NCBI GenBank assembly: GCA_001600095.1 | Contig: BCIX01000001.1 | Coordinates: 4,923,198-4,987,197 of the forward strand | Length of the DNA stretch: 64,000 nucleotides | DNA from: Bullera alba | Lineage: Eukaryota > Basidiomycota > Tremellomycetes > Tremellales > Bulleraceae | Reading direction: 5' to 3' | Shown here: positions 1 through 11,545 of the stretch, in pieces | How positions within the stretch are numbered: position 1 is the first letter of the stretch | Layout: the number at the start of each line of letters is the position of its first letter | Program-made: the position numbers and the translations under genes | Notes under the pieces: generated by a model | Seen by the model: only the letters and a program-made list of their open reading frames with translations | Told to the model about the DNA's origin: nothing | Databases searched by the model: none

Positions 1-1288
1 GCTCTGAAGTGAGTGATCTGACTGCCAGCATCGCATTCCGTACTGACTGCCCTTAGCGAACTATTCCAAAAGTACAAGCGTGAATATCCTTATGGAGTGT
101 TAGCGTGCGGTGTTGTGACTTATCTCTTGTGAGTGGCTCGATCTGTCCATTGGAACCTCAGCTCATTCTCGTTCATCCAGCATCCAAATGTTCACTCTTC
201 CTGGATCCATGTACCTGTCGATCCTCTTCGGTGCTGCGTATGGCATCATGCGAGGCCTCCTCTTGTCATGTCTCGTGAGTACTGTCAAAGTGTGGCTACT
301 TTCAGGCTGACCCAATCTACCAGTGCGAGTCCGCTGGGTCTGTCCTGTGTTATTGCTTGTCGGCAATCTGTGCTCCACCTCTCCTCACCCTGCCATTCTA
401 CCGCGCTCGTGTCGAGACTTGGCGGATAAAGATTATGGGAGACCCAAAGAGTGGCAAGCAAGTGTCTTGGGGAGATGTCTTCGCTTTCCTTGTGGTACTT
501 CGAATTGCGCCGTTTCCACCTCATTGGATCGCCAACTTCGTTGCTCCACATCTAGGCATTGGACCTGGTCTGTTCTGGCTCAGTTGCTTCATCGGTAAGT
601 CAAGCATTGGGTGCGTGAAGGAAAGGGCTGACCTGAGTTTTTCTTAGGGATCGCTCCTGTTACGATCATCCACGTTACTATCGGTTCTTCCCTAGACCAG
701 ATGACTTCAGCTGCCGACTTCCACTTGCTCTCGCTGCGAAATATTCTCGGCCTGATCGCAGTGGTCGTCGCGGTCCTCATTCCAGTTGGCTTGAAGCGGG
801 TCTTCAAGAAGGATCTCGGAGATTTGGATGAAGCGGAAGAGGTCATCGAGTCGACTGATGTAAACACGACTATCATCGACGTTCCACCCGTTGGTGACCA
901 GCACAGTACGAGGCGATACCAAGCTGTAGATTCTGGTGTTGTCCTTGCTGGACCCAGTCAGGGAGACGACTCGCTGGACATGACCCCCGGAGCTGGCAAC
1001 AGTAAAGGAAAGTCGAGGCGGATGGAGGTCATAGTGGATGTGGATGAGGACGAGGAGGAACACAGTCGACACCAGGTGTTTTACCAGCAACAAGAGGCTC
1101 GAGCCGCCCATGTGGCCTATATCCTCGCCAATGGCAAGAGTGAGAAATCGCCCGGCGGCTCGGTGACCAGGTACGATCAACCATCGCAGAAGATCAAGGG
1201 GTATGGAACTATCGCCCCAGTGGAGAGGGTTCGAGAGGAGCCGGTCGAGAGGGACAATATGGGCGCTTGGTGGCCTTTCGCTCGTTAA
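1..1288 (+). CDS. VTT/SNARE-associated domain membrane protein, TMEM41-like (5' partial)
   Basis: The 5' end lies before the window. Exons 1-8, 57-128, 181-274, 324-594 and 648-1288 join in one frame through 48-53 nt GT-AG introns, giving 361 visible residues. The exon at 181 encodes FTLPGSMYLSILFG and the exon at 324 encodes LRIAPFPPHWIANF, matching the conserved Pro/Gly loop and the Arg-Pro-Asn re-entrant motif of the VTT family (TMEM41B, VMP1, DedA). Known family members are ER multi-pass phospholipid scramblases acting in autophagosome and lipid-droplet biogenesis; that role is inferred here. A last helix (LIAVVVAVLIPVGL) is followed by about 165 acidic, probably disordered residues ending in WWPFAR, longer than in animal TMEM41. 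The gene converges on the ABC gene at 1445. Confidence 0.8.
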
Positions 1289-1444
1289 GTTTCGGGTGTG
1301 TGGCCCAGATCGAGGGACTATCCTGGTGATAATGTAATCAGTCTTGTGCAATAGAGAAATCAGTTCTCGGGTGTATCAGTAGTGAGATGTATCGAGTTTC
1401 GCTCGAGCTGTGTCCTGATGTGAAAGTAGCATACTCTAGTGTAT

Positions 1445-3222
1445 TTAGATGACTTGAGCATGACCATCGTTTAGTCGCAACACCTTACCCCTGCCTTTCT
1501 TCCAGGGCACTTCGTCGTCGTAATGACTGACCACTATGACTGCCTGGTCGGGGTATCTCTGCCATTCTTCGTGCAGCACCTGACAGCATTTCGTCCATAT
1601 AGCTTCGTCCATTCCTTGACTAGGTTCGTCCAAGATGAGCAATGGCGGCTTACCCACTAACGCCCTGAGGAAGAGCAGAAGCACTTGTTGCGGTGGGGTG
1701 AAATGTGCAAAGGGTCGTCTGGATATCTCTTCCCTGCTTTGGCCGGAGTTCGTGCGCAATAGGGGGACGAACGGGTCGAGCAGTTGATGAACCCTTTCTT
1801 TCTGTTCGGCGGTGAGATTGCGCCTCGAGAAGATACCTTCGTAGCCCGTACCAATGGCCTCGCTAGCCGTCAAGCCCATTCCTCGAGGAAACGAAGCGAA
1901 TATTTCGGGCGAGGTGTGCCCGATCATGGAGCGAAGTGTGATGGTGGGTGTGGACCGCCGTGGTTTGTAAAATAAGGTGAGAGATTCAGCTGGTAACGAG
2001 TATGACCGGGGATGGTGACCTAGTATTAACGAGAGCAAAGTCGTCTTTCCAGACCCTACCGGGACAATGAGCAGGGCCTCGAACGTTGTACCATTGTGAG
2101 TACTTACCATTCGAGCCTTGCAAGTGCCATCTATCTCCAGGCCGTATCGACCAAGTGATATCTTTCAGCACCTAGAGCAGTTTAAGGTTAACGTGCAGCT
2201 AAACATTGGCAAGGAAGATCTTGCGTACCTGCCTCGTCCCTTCACCGTAGGAGACGGAAACGTCTTGAAGCCGGATCACTGGCTCTACGTCCGCTCCATT
2301 TGACTCAGAGGCTACGTCCTCTTTTATATCATTGATCGTTGCCTCCTGGTGCAGACCTGCCGTCCGCCTTGACCACTCTGCTTTGCTTCCAAGCCAAACA
2401 TCCCCAGAGTTCACCTCACAGACGTCCGTGATCCACTCAGGCATACTCTCGGCTCCCTTTCCACGCAACACCAGGACCACCCTCATGCTGCCAGCTGCAT
2501 TCAGCTCGCCCAGAACTCTGGACACTTCTCCTCTCGAGGGGATGTCCAAACCAGCCATTGGGTCCTCCAACAGTAACAGAAGCGGCTTCGTCAGCATTGC
2601 CGTTGCTATCCGAGCTCTTCTTGTTTGACCAGATGAGAAAGACACCATGGGCAGGTCCAGAAGGTGATCTATCCGCATTGTCCGAGCGACGTCGCCTACG
2701 TCTGATGGTGAAGGGGGAGGCTGGAGCGAGGCGAGGGTTTCCCGGAATGACAACTTGTCCTCCTCCTGTAACGCACCATATCGAGCGGTAAAGTCGGTGA
2801 ACTCCCCCGAAGTAGGCGGTCGAGCGAAGGCTAGGTGTCGTATGGGTTTTGACGGTGTATCACCAGTAGAGTCCGAAATAGAGGTAGACGCCGAGGAGAG
2901 CATTTGGGTGATGTAGGGGAATGGACCGGGAGGTGGTGTTATTGGTTGTATCCTATGTCGACTGAGCAATGTCTGTACAGAATTTAGAGCTAGTACGAGC
3001 ACTGTAGAAGTGAGGAGAAGGATAGCTCACCTCGACAGCAAGTCGCCTGCCTTCTGCATCTCCGACAATCGCCCATCCTTGGGGAACATGCCCATGTTTC
3101 TCGATTGTCCAGGAAGTGGGAGGGAAGCGGAGGATAGCCGAGGTCGAGGGCGCAGAAGCTGGCGTACCAAATCTGTACACGGCAGCGCCTTTCGGAAGCC
3201 TTACCAAGGGCAACGAGCTCAT
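1445..3222 (-). CDS. Tandem ABC ATPase, YDR061W-like (no membrane domain)
   Basis: Exons 3031-3222, 2229-2972, 2108-2171 and 1445-2055 (minus strand); 536 residues, close to the size of yeast YDR061W. It has two ABC cassettes and no transmembrane segment. In the N-terminal cassette the Walker A position reads GDAEGRR (about residues 56-62, no Lys), the signature is intact (SFSSGQ, 175-180), and Walker B ends LLLLEDPMAGLD. In the C-terminal cassette Walker A is perfect (GSNGSGKTT, 331-339, split by an intron), Walker B is LLILDEP (472-478), but the signature position reads FTPPQQ (452-457). The intron 2172-2228 was chosen over a shorter one because it joins TRQ to VLKDITW, a standard ABC start. 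Function is unknown in yeast; the bacterial ModF ATPase is a relative. Divergent from the gene at 3995. Confidence 0.82.
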
Positions 3223-3994
3223 GATCGAATATCGTGAGGTGCACCAGGAAAGAGCGAAGGCGAAGTACTCAAAAGTCAGAACACCACTGGCATCTCCGGT
3301 CGACTCGCTCGACTAAGGACTTGATCGACTTCGGGCCGACCGGATGAAACTGGGTCCGTGTTTCAGGCTTTCAGCTGGGGCAGACACTGGCAAACACCTG
3401 AGGTGGACTTGCAATAGGCGACTTTGAGAGAGGTTGTAGACCCTCCATTCGTGACAGTTGACAAGGTGGGTGCATGCTCCTGGTCGCGATAACAGGCACT
3501 GTGGCAGGATGGGATCTACTTAGAACATTGATACAGCAAATCTCAACGCAATGTTCGCCGGGCCACGGGTGATGGTGTTGGCATCACTCAACGCGGTCTG
3601 TGCGTCACTGACCACGCGCTCAAGGGTCTGTGCGTCTCGCCGCTGACTCCGATTCCCACGCCCTTATAACGGACATTCTCCCCCCGTTCTCTTCTTGATC
3701 TTCTCCTCACCTCAAGTTTGAACACTCGCTCCTCCTTGTTGACCCGCCATGCCTGGCACCTGCTAGTCTCCTCTTGTCCAGCAGTGATTGTCACGCGGCA
3801 TTTCACCCCCTTGCGATCGATCGACCGGCTTACAATTCAACAAGGAAGAACACACCTTCTTTCTCCCCCTTTGCTGATAGCCCATGCCTTCCCTCATCAC
3901 AATCCTCTTCTTCCCTTCCCGTGTGACAATCCGAATCACCGCGAAGACCTTGCAATTCGTCCACATCCTCTCCTACCGAGTCCCCCTCATCATC
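3223..3994. promoter_or_regulatory. Divergent intergenic region
   Basis: This 772-base spacer lies between two divergently transcribed genes and must hold both promoters. The part nearest the right-hand gene (about 3660-3990) is strongly pyrimidine-rich on the plus strand, as is common in leaders of basidiomycete genes. I see no clear TATA box, repeat or RNA gene. Confidence 0.4.
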
Positions 3995-5867
3995 ATGGCT
4001 GCCCTGTTCGACGCCTTTCTCAGATCCATCTCGGGTCTCGAGCAGGCTAAGACTACTCCAGCTCATGAGCCACCGGCCAAAGTCCATCCTCTCCCCAACA
4101 AGCCACCAACGAGTGAAGCTACATTTGCTCTCGACACTGTCGAACAAGGTACCCCATTCGAAGGTGAGTGTTCCCCACTTCTGTGTCATTTCTCTCTCTA
4201 CGTCGAGTAAAGCTGACGAGCTCAGGTCGACGTCGCTCGGTCTCAGAGGTAGTCACTCCAGCTCGCTTCAGACACCCTCAGCCGCACGACTTGCGATCCG
4301 TGTCAAATGCCAACTCGTCACTGGTGATACACGACCACTCCCCGGCTCATAATCCCAACACCTACAACGACCTCAGCAACACGATGTCAACACCATCAAT
4401 GGAGTTGTCATTTGGTCCCCAGGCATTGCCATACGTATACCGTCGACATGAGCTGGCAGGTGAAGTCGTCTCCTCCTCTCCGATGAACACCCGAAACATC
4501 CCATTCCATTCGCTTCCCATCAGGTCTGTGCCAGCGGTCACCATGCGTCGTGACCCGGACGATGAAGACATCAGCAGGGTGTCCAAGATCGGCTCATCTC
4601 CAGGAATGAGCACCTGGAGACAAGAACAGCTCAAACACATGAAGAAGGCCAAGATCGAGAAGGGCGCCATCGTCAAGCATATCTCCCCCTTGCATGGTCC
4701 GCCTTCACTTCCATACGCCAGGAACCCAAGGTGAGTTGTCTGCCGTTCTACGATGATGAGCTCCCCTGACGACGTCGCTCAGCGGCGTCGATGCGACCAT
4801 CGCCGACGACTCGGCATACCTCGGCAACGTTTTCGGTCTTCAAACTGCCAGCAACGTCAAAATCCACCCGTCTGATGGTCTACGTGTCGCATCCGATGGT
4901 ACCACCACCTCGACCCAATCTGGTTCCTCTAGTGGTCGACCATTCAACTCGAGCGCTAGCACTGCAGCTTCTTCAGTGCGACCATTGGTGATCAAGAACC
5001 CTCACCAAAATATTGGTATTCGAAACCCGTCTTCGGGTAAGGACCAATACCAGGTGACTGCCGTCCAGCGAGACTATGCTGAGCAAGTGGTGAGTTGTTC
5101 AGCCTCTTGGCGTACCACCAGCCGCTGATCGAATTTAGGTGGTCAATCTTCCATACGGTCAGGTGGCGCCCGGAGCAGAACACCATCCTATTCACCGACG
5201 TGTCAGCTCCAATGCCGCAGAGCACCGACTCGCCGCCCATGGCATGGACCATCTCAGCGAGGCTCCAGCAACACCTCAACAAGTCAGCAAGGCCGATGCC
5301 AGCCACAATTGGCGCAAGACGTCAGGCACAGGTCCGACCAACACACCAGCGACAGCCAACCCCGCTCGTCCAGGCCCAGCATCCGACGCGAACGTGCTCT
5401 CCATCGACGCGCTCTTCGAAAAGTTCGAGCTTCAAAACAAAGTCTCCCGTGGGGCACAGCCAGAGGTGAGTGTGATCGGTCCAGTGGCGAGTTCGGCACC
5501 GGTGCTGATGTGTTGAACGTAGATGAAAGCCTCCAAGGCACCAGAGCCGATACGACCTAACACCGAGACCTCGGTCCCCGCTGAGAATCCCAAAACTGCA
5601 GGTGAATCGGTGCCAGCGCCAAAAGCTCGACAACCCCTCAGTGACACCTCTGCGAACAACGTCAAAGGTCCAATCGTGCGACCCAAGGACACGCCACCAA
5701 GCAAAGCCCGCACCATGGCTGTGCAATCGTCCACCACCAGCGCCAAGGGAACACCAAACGCTGGTAAATTCTTGAAAGGGAAGAGCAGTAAGACCGACAT
5801 CGGACCTTTGACCAAGAAGGAGGCGAAAGCGACTGAGTCCAAGGGCAAGCCGAAACCGAAGGCTTGA
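3995..5867 (+). CDS. Hypothetical low-complexity protein
   Basis: Exons 3995-4163, 4226-4730, 4783-5089, 5139-5465 and 5523-5867; 550 residues. I do not recognise a domain. The start at 3995 is chosen because it opens a hydrophobic/amphipathic N-terminus (MAALFDAFLRSISGLEQ) directly before the first exon junction. The rest is rich in Ser, Pro, Thr and Asn and probably disordered, with two denser islands: WRQEQLKHMKKAKIEKGAI in exon 2 and SIDALFEKFELQNKVS in exon 4, each a likely short helix. The C-terminus is Lys/Ala/Pro-rich. No membrane segment. The islands suggest binding motifs in a scaffold or regulatory protein, but nothing in the sequence or in its neighbours gives a function. Confidence 0.65.
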
Positions 5868-6401
5868 ACTTAGGTCAGTAAGTTTGAGTCTGTAGTTCCG
5901 AATAAGTTCTTTGATACCCCAGAGTGCATCGAATACCCAGTATACTGTTGTACGCGCCGTTATCAAGCGTCATACCATGCATATCATGTAGTCGATGATG
6001 AGCAGCGATGGGATGTATCCTCAAAGCATAACTTGTGTAGCGTAGAGGTAATGGGAGCGCACAAGGAATAAATGAGGAACAGATGACAAGACACTTTGGT
6101 CAAGATCCGGTTCATGGCTGTGGGCTACTTTTTGACCCCTCGACTTGAGGAAGAGAAAGCAAGATCGAGGGGCTTCGAAAGAGCCAGATCGGGAGGGGGA
6201 GGGGGACTGTCAGTAACACGGTCAGACTATCCGGACGTCGTGAGAGCGATCGGGGGAGATTAGACTCCGGCGAGGGCTAGGTTATGCATGTCGTTTAGTC
6301 GTTTCATCTATGTTCAGTGTCAGTTGAAATTCATATTGAACGTTCCATGTCCCAAATGCCGACCTTTGTATTGTCCTCTACTATCAACCCAACTCCCACG
6401 C
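5868..6401. other. Convergent intergenic region (3' UTRs)
   Basis: Tail-to-tail spacer of 534 bases. It contains an AATAAA at 6067-6072, about 200 bases past the stop of the left gene, which could serve as its polyadenylation signal, and a purine-rich G-run stretch near 6190-6207. No gene or repeat seen. Confidence 0.35.
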
Positions 6402-7469
6402 CTATCTTCTGGGCTTTCGAGCTCTCACACCTCTGATTTTCACCGGGGTGACATCGACAATCTGCCTGATCAGACTCCTGATCGGTGCGTTCTTGTCCTG
6501 CATCAGAGCGGCGACGACGGCTTCCCTTGCGACACCCAAGAGACCGTTGAACGCGACACGAATGACCACGGCGTCTTTGGGCAGACCGGAGATATATTCG
6601 TGGATTCGCTCGAACGTCTTTTGAGCGGCTTGATGGGCAGCCTCATTGGCGGATCGATTCGACTTTTTGAACACCTTGTCGTGACCACCGGAGATATTTG
6701 ACCAAAGTGGACCTTTGTCATCGGTGAAGTTGAGATGGGCATTGTTTCGACTCGATCTGACGTGAAGGGTATGTGTGATGCCTACGTCGCTGGACCTCGA
6801 GCCGATCTGGTAACCATAATCGTTGTTTAGACCGAGGGATGTGTCCGATACCGAGGTGTCAACTCCAGAGGCGGACAATGTCGCTCTTTCCCTCTCTTCA
6901 CGCTCTTCCCTAGCTTTTTGCTTTTCCCGATCGACGAGCGTTTTTTCGGGGGCGTACCTCAATTGCACGGTGGGCGGCGCTTTGGGGTCCTTCGAGTGCG
7001 AGGGGACAGTAACGAATTTGGGGATCTGCTGAGGCTCGAGGTTGAACACGGGTGCTCGCCTAGCAGCATAAATGCTCTCTGTGTCGCGGGACGGGTTGAA
7101 CTTGAAGCCACCGCTGCCGCCGGCGACGACCCCGAATCGGCTAGCGGAAGACGGTCCACGGTTTCCCGCTTGACCGGTCAACGGGGCTTGGTGGGGGGCG
7201 GACTCGCGCGCAAATCGATTTCCATCCGCATTGTGTCGTGGTCGATCGTACGATGTCTGAGTGGAAGTGTAAGATGAATCGTGAGTTTGGACGGTGTCTG
7301 GAGCATAGGTCGTGGTAGTAGTGGTCGTGGGTGCTCGACGGGGGAGGGTGAAATCCAGTCCGATCCTCGAGGACGAGGCGAAAGATGCGGTGCAGATCAG
7401 ACTGGCGGTGCCAGAGCCAGTGGCTATTTGCCGAGTAGTGGATCCAAGCGTCGAGCGTAGCGTGGCCAT
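6402..7469 (-). CDS. Mitochondrial small-subunit ribosomal protein uS11m
   Basis: Single exon, 355 residues. The last ~130 residues are a bacterial-type S11 domain: THTLHVRSSRNNAHLNFTD, then SNISGG, FKKSNRSANEAAHQAAQ, DAVVIRVAFNGLLG and the Arg-rich terminal block VKIRGVRARKPRR. S11 binds 16S-type rRNA in the platform near the E site. The first ~25 residues are Ser/Thr/Arg-rich with no acidic residue, as expected for a mitochondrial presequence, so this is the organellar form (yeast Mrps18). Between presequence and S11 domain lie about 200 residues of low complexity, including an RE-rich helix (REKQKAREEREERERA). The start is the first ATG of the frame. Confidence 0.9.
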   Translation of the reverse strand: MATLRSTLGSTTRQIATGSGTASLICTASFASSSRIGLDFTLPRRAPTTTTTTTYAPDTVQTHDSSYTSTQTSYDRPRHNADGNRFARESAPHQAPLTGQAGNRGPSSASRFGVVAGGSGGFKFNPSRDTESIYAARRAPVFNLEPQQIPKFVTVPSHSKDPKAPPTVQLRYAPEKTLVDREKQKAREEREERERATLSASGVDTSVSDTSLGLNNDYGYQIGSRSSDVGITHTLHVRSSRNNAHLNFTDDKGPLWSNISGGHDKVFKKSNRSANEAAHQAAQKTFERIHEYISGLPKDAVVIRVAFNGLLGVAREAVVAALMQDKNAPIRSLIRQIVDVTPVKIRGVRARKPRR

Positions 7470-7902
7470 GATGATGGAGTGAGAGAAGGTTCCCTATGAG
7501 AGTTGTGAGAGAGATGGAATGATCGAGCTGACGGGCAGCCAACCGAGACTTCGAATTTCGTCTCGCAACGTCCAGCCAAACTTTGATTCCGTCTCATACG
7601 ACGGAACTAAATTCGTCCCAACCCAAAGGCCCAAACCAGCTGCTGCTTGGCCAACCAACCTCGCAATGGACTTGCAATGGACAGACGATGCTTGTGTGCT
7701 CACCAGCCACATTCAAGCTCATGATCTAGTCGCTACATTGGCTACAAGCATATGCTATCGAATCTCGTATGTCGTTCTTACGTCTATGTATTTTGAGGTA
7801 ATCCTGGAAAGAGAGGGAAACGGAATGGAAGAAACCGTGATGACTCCGCGAAACTGAGGAATGCCCGTCAGGAACTATGTCCCGGAGGCGGATGGTGGTG
7901 TT
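7470..7902. promoter_or_regulatory. Intergenic region upstream of uS11m
   Basis: The 433 bases between the uS11m start and the stop of the next minus-strand gene hold the uS11m promoter and the channel gene's 3' UTR. An open plus-strand frame of 112 codons at 7519-7857 has no family features and is rejected as a gene. Confidence 0.35.
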
Positions 7903-10452
7903 CTAGTATCTTGGCTGAGCGCTATCTTGTCCGACACCAGGTGTATAGTACGTCGTGGTACCGGTCGACTGCCTAGAATTGGGTGGCATACCACCATCAC
8001 CACCCGTGTGATAGTCCTGTGGAGGGTATGGCGCCTGATAAGGATGAGCTCCATTGGCAGCATCCTCATACGCTCCGCTATAACGATTGTCGCTGTTGTC
8101 GTAGCCATAAGTCGGCGACGTGGGAGCGTACTGGGTCGCCGAGGCGTCGTAGCCGTTCTGGCCGTAGTTCGAGGCATTGCTATACCGGTTGTTTGGCTCA
8201 TAGGTCATGCCGACGGGTTCCATGACTGATGTCCTTCGGGTCAAAGAGGGGACATTGCCAGATGAGTCGTCGTGCTGGGACGACAAGGCGTTTCGCGATG
8301 CCATTGCCGCCGGGGCAGTGACAAAGTGAGAGGCGTCGACGTGTGATTGGGTCATGGCTTGTCGTGCTTGTAAATCATCGTCGGATGCAGTAAAACGCTC
8401 GATTTCCAGGCCATCTTCGATTCGGTGCGTGTGTCGCCTCCAGAGATATCCGTATCCTAAAGGATTGGGTTAGATACGCTTTCCCTGTCGTCTCTGCAGA
8501 GGGTCAACTTACCTGCATTCCAGATCAATCCAAGCAATAGCAGTACGGTGGGAATACCAATGACGGCAATCTCGACGTAGCCAATGACGGCCCTTGGAAT
8601 CGGTCGCACCTCCATGGAAGGGATGAAAGCGATCAAAAGCCCAAAAGCGACCATTCGAACAAAGGCCAGGAATGGCGATAACCAATCCCCTTTCCTGTCC
8701 TTGTGGGGTCGGCAAGCGATCAAGGCGATAAGAACCAATCCTTCGATGACCACATTGCCAATGACCGCCGCCCAGGCGTTGTCAGGCCCGAATGCGATGA
8801 AGCCAGCACGGGCGATCATGCCGAGAACCAAAGGGGCGAACCAGAAAAAGTGAAAGCGCTGTCGGTATGGTCGGTACAGGGCACCGACAGAGTGGAACCA
8901 TCTGAACGAGGTGTACAGAGGGCTGATTCCTGGAGCAGTGGACGACGTCTTTCGGTTCTTCAAGACGGAAAGGACAAAAACAGTGGCGAGGGGAACAAAG
9001 GTGAGGAGGATACCGAACACGGCGAAGAAGATGGCCAGCTTCGAGTCGCCAATAAAGAATTGCCAGAATCCAAAGACCCATATGGGGATGAACCAAATCA
9101 GGCACTAAAGCAGGGGATCAGCTTCGATCACAAGGCGAGCTCGAATTGCACTCACCACTCTCAGAGCATTGCCCGCGCAGAACTCCCACCAGTTCTTCCT
9201 GAGCCGGATCGCCCACGCCCCCTTGTGACCCCGGCGACTCCGCCTGTCAAAGATGGCGACAATCGGGAACAATAGCACATGAAAGGCGATCGCAATACCG
9301 ATAAATGCGAGGAAGAAGAAGAACACCGTGGTGTAGATGTTGGCTTCGGGTATCGAGTTGGTGTTGGTATACGCAGGGATACCCGTGTCGAGACTGGTGG
9401 TTAGGTTTGAGGCAAGTGCCGACGGCAAAGTGGCTCTAGACACAAGTCCTCTCTCGAACAAGGCATCGGTGTCGGGTCGAGGCATTGTAGCCATGAGTGA
9501 GTTGAAAACTGAAGGCGAAGAGTCGTACTGGTTCAGGTCGACAGTCATGACGTTGTAGGGTGATAGTTTCCTGTTGATGTACTGCACATCAGGGTACGCC
9601 TCCCCGGTCATGTTGCCTCCTGTCTTGCTTCTCATACTGTTGATGGAATTCTGCATCGAAGTCGAGTGGAACATGGACAGGGCCCAGGCAAAGTTTTGGA
9701 CAAAGTGCGAGTGAACCAATGGGTAGTTGAGGTGGAACAGACCGGTGCAAGCGGCAGTTTGATACAGATAGAGGATGTCGAACCAGCGATACTGGGCCGG
9801 CGAGGGTGAAACCAAGATAGCAGCGTGGAAAAGTCCAACAAGGAGGGCGACGAGGGTGAAGATGGCGGTGGCTATCTTGACTGATTTGAGCTCTGTAGTG
9901 AGACCATTCGAGAGTGTTGCCTGCAAGCATGCTGCGACCTCTCCGCTGCCCTCTCTCAGGAATTCCACCCGGGCATATCCCTCGAGATCGGCAATGGTCC
10001 AAGCAATGCTTGGCAGTTGTTCTAGATACCGCTGGGGTATAGGATACGTTCCGTAGCCTGGTCAAATGGTCAGCTCCACAGACCCGATCCATAGATTTTG
10101 GTCAAAACTGCGACTCACCTGTAAAGTTGACTTGAGGCAGAGGACAGATGACGCCTTCCAGGAAGTCGCAGAGGTTCAAAGTCTCATCGATGATCTGAAT
10201 ACCGTACGCATTGGCATATAGCGCCACTGAAACGTTCAAACTCGGGTCTACCGAGGCTACCGAGAAGGAGAATGTGATTGACGAGTTCCACTGGTTGAGT
10301 GCGATTTCGAACGAGTCAACAATGATAGACCTCGCTTCGGCGCAGTAGGTGACCGAGTTGGTGAACAGTCGACCGTTGCCAGCTGCACTGACCGTACTGG
10401 GCACGAGGGAGAAGAAAGTGACGAGTGGGAGAAATAACGATGACAGCCGCAT
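7903..10452 (-). CDS. Flc/TRP-like ion channel (ML-like plus TRP domains)
   Basis: Exons 10119-10452, 9156-10057, 8513-9104 and 7903-8456 (minus strand); 793 residues. A signal peptide (MRLSSLFLPLVTFFSLVPS..VSA) precedes a luminal or extracellular ML-like domain with paired cysteines (YCAEA; CDFLEGVICPLPQVNFTG). From about residue 170 come roughly nine membrane helices (e.g. ATAIFTLVALLVGLFHAAIL, VFFFFLAFIGIAIAFHVLLF, IPTVLLLLGLIWNAG), the layout of the fungal Flc/Pkd2 TRP family. Known members work in ER/plasma-membrane calcium homeostasis, FAD transport and cell-wall integrity. The cytosolic tail is Tyr/Asn/Gly/Pro-rich. It is close to the CWI kinase gene, but one kinase is no evidence of co-regulation. 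Confidence 0.88.
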
Positions 10453-11545
10453 CGTTATCGAGACTGAAGTGGTTTGAGTTTGAATTGAAGAGTTCCGACG
10501 ATTGATGACCAGGTAGTGATCGCAAAAGCACTACGCCTCGCCTGTATCGCTGTGCTGGCGCAGCAGCTGGCAGCGCTGCGTGTCGTTGAACGAAGATGCA
10601 CCAGTACGCGTCCTATTGTTGCAGTGGATCCTTGTTGAAACTGGTGAACAGCGGGATGAGCTCAGGACAAAAACGGTTCCCCTGAGTTGAATCGGTGCAA
10701 AATTTGCCGATCACCGAAGTGACTGACTGTCGTCTGGTATGGGTATCGAGGTCGCTATCGATGCCAATTCCTTCCAAATCCTATGCCTATGCTACAGTGT
10801 GTGTCGTCTAAGAGATGCAGATCCCCAACCCCAATCGCTATCGTATCGTATCAGTCAAGAGGCGATGAAAATGACCCCCGATGTGATGTGACTGACTTTA
10901 ATTTTCACGGCCGATGCTCAGGGTGAAACTGGAGAGCGTAGTGGCGAGATAGTGACGTCTTGCTGCGAGTCGAGCGGAATGTCACCAGATCTACAGCCAG
11001 CCAGAGCGAGCAGACAGGCGATGCAATGTGCAGTCAAGATGATAACTCGCAGTGACTGACTTGCTCTGACTCTGGGACGACCTCGACTATGCCTTGACTC
11101 GAACACGCTGTCATAGGCCGAGGACATGCATACGACATGCAGTATCGCAAGCATGACCCAATCTCGCTCAAACTCCGCTCGGGAATAGACAGATTCGGGT
11201 CCAGACCGCTGCCGCTACAGTGAGACCTCGTCATTTCGGTTGATCGACGCCACACATCCTCGGCAGGCCTTGGATCCTCGGCGCACACGTCTTCCACCCC
11301 CATCAATCCCTTGGCCCTCCTCACCGTCTGCCTCGCCGACACCACCCTTCTCAAGCGATCTCCACCTGCCTCGCACCAGCGGGCTTCGCCTTGTCGTCAT
11401 CATACCGCTGGTCAGAGCCAGAACGGTATCCCGTCGGCCCCGCCGGCCATATCCCTGTGTGTCGAGCCCGCCGTAACTTAGAGCACGTCCCAGCTCCCCG
11501 CCCGCCGCTGCTCCCCCTTTGTTCTACGACGTCCTAAGATCATGC
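10453..11545. promoter_or_regulatory. Divergent intergenic region, 1.1 kb
   Basis: The largest gene-free stretch. It separates the channel gene (leftward) from the gene at 11546 (rightward). An ACGCGT hexamer lies at 10606-10611, 155 bases upstream of the channel start. A GC-rich, partly self-complementary block of CAGC/GCTG units lies at 10549-10580. Small open frames here (e.g. minus 10918-11154) show no domain or splice support. The last 250 bases before 11546 are C-rich, as in the leaders of neighbouring genes. Confidence 0.4.

Noticed and set aside
707..1351. Minus-strand open frame of 214 codons
   Set aside because: Antisense to the last exon of the VTT-domain gene; its open length follows from the codon bias of the real gene.
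2172..2204. 33 nt intron in the ABC gene (GTTTAG donor)
   Set aside because: Too short and leaves RKIFLAN in the protein; the 57 nt intron 2172-2228 has a better donor and produces the standard TRQ-VLKDITW join.
5322..5966. Minus-strand open frame of 214 codons
   Set aside because: It is antisense to exons 4-5 of the protein at 3995-5867, has a Trp/Cys/Arg/Leu-rich composition typical of a shadow frame, and shows no domain or splice logic.
7519..7857. Plus-strand open frame of 112 codons between uS11m and the channel gene
   Set aside because: No recognisable domain, no splice sites, and it lies in the promoter of uS11m.
10918..11354. Small minus-strand frames in the 1.1 kb spacer
   Set aside because: No conserved motif, no leader or splice pattern; composition as expected for random frames.
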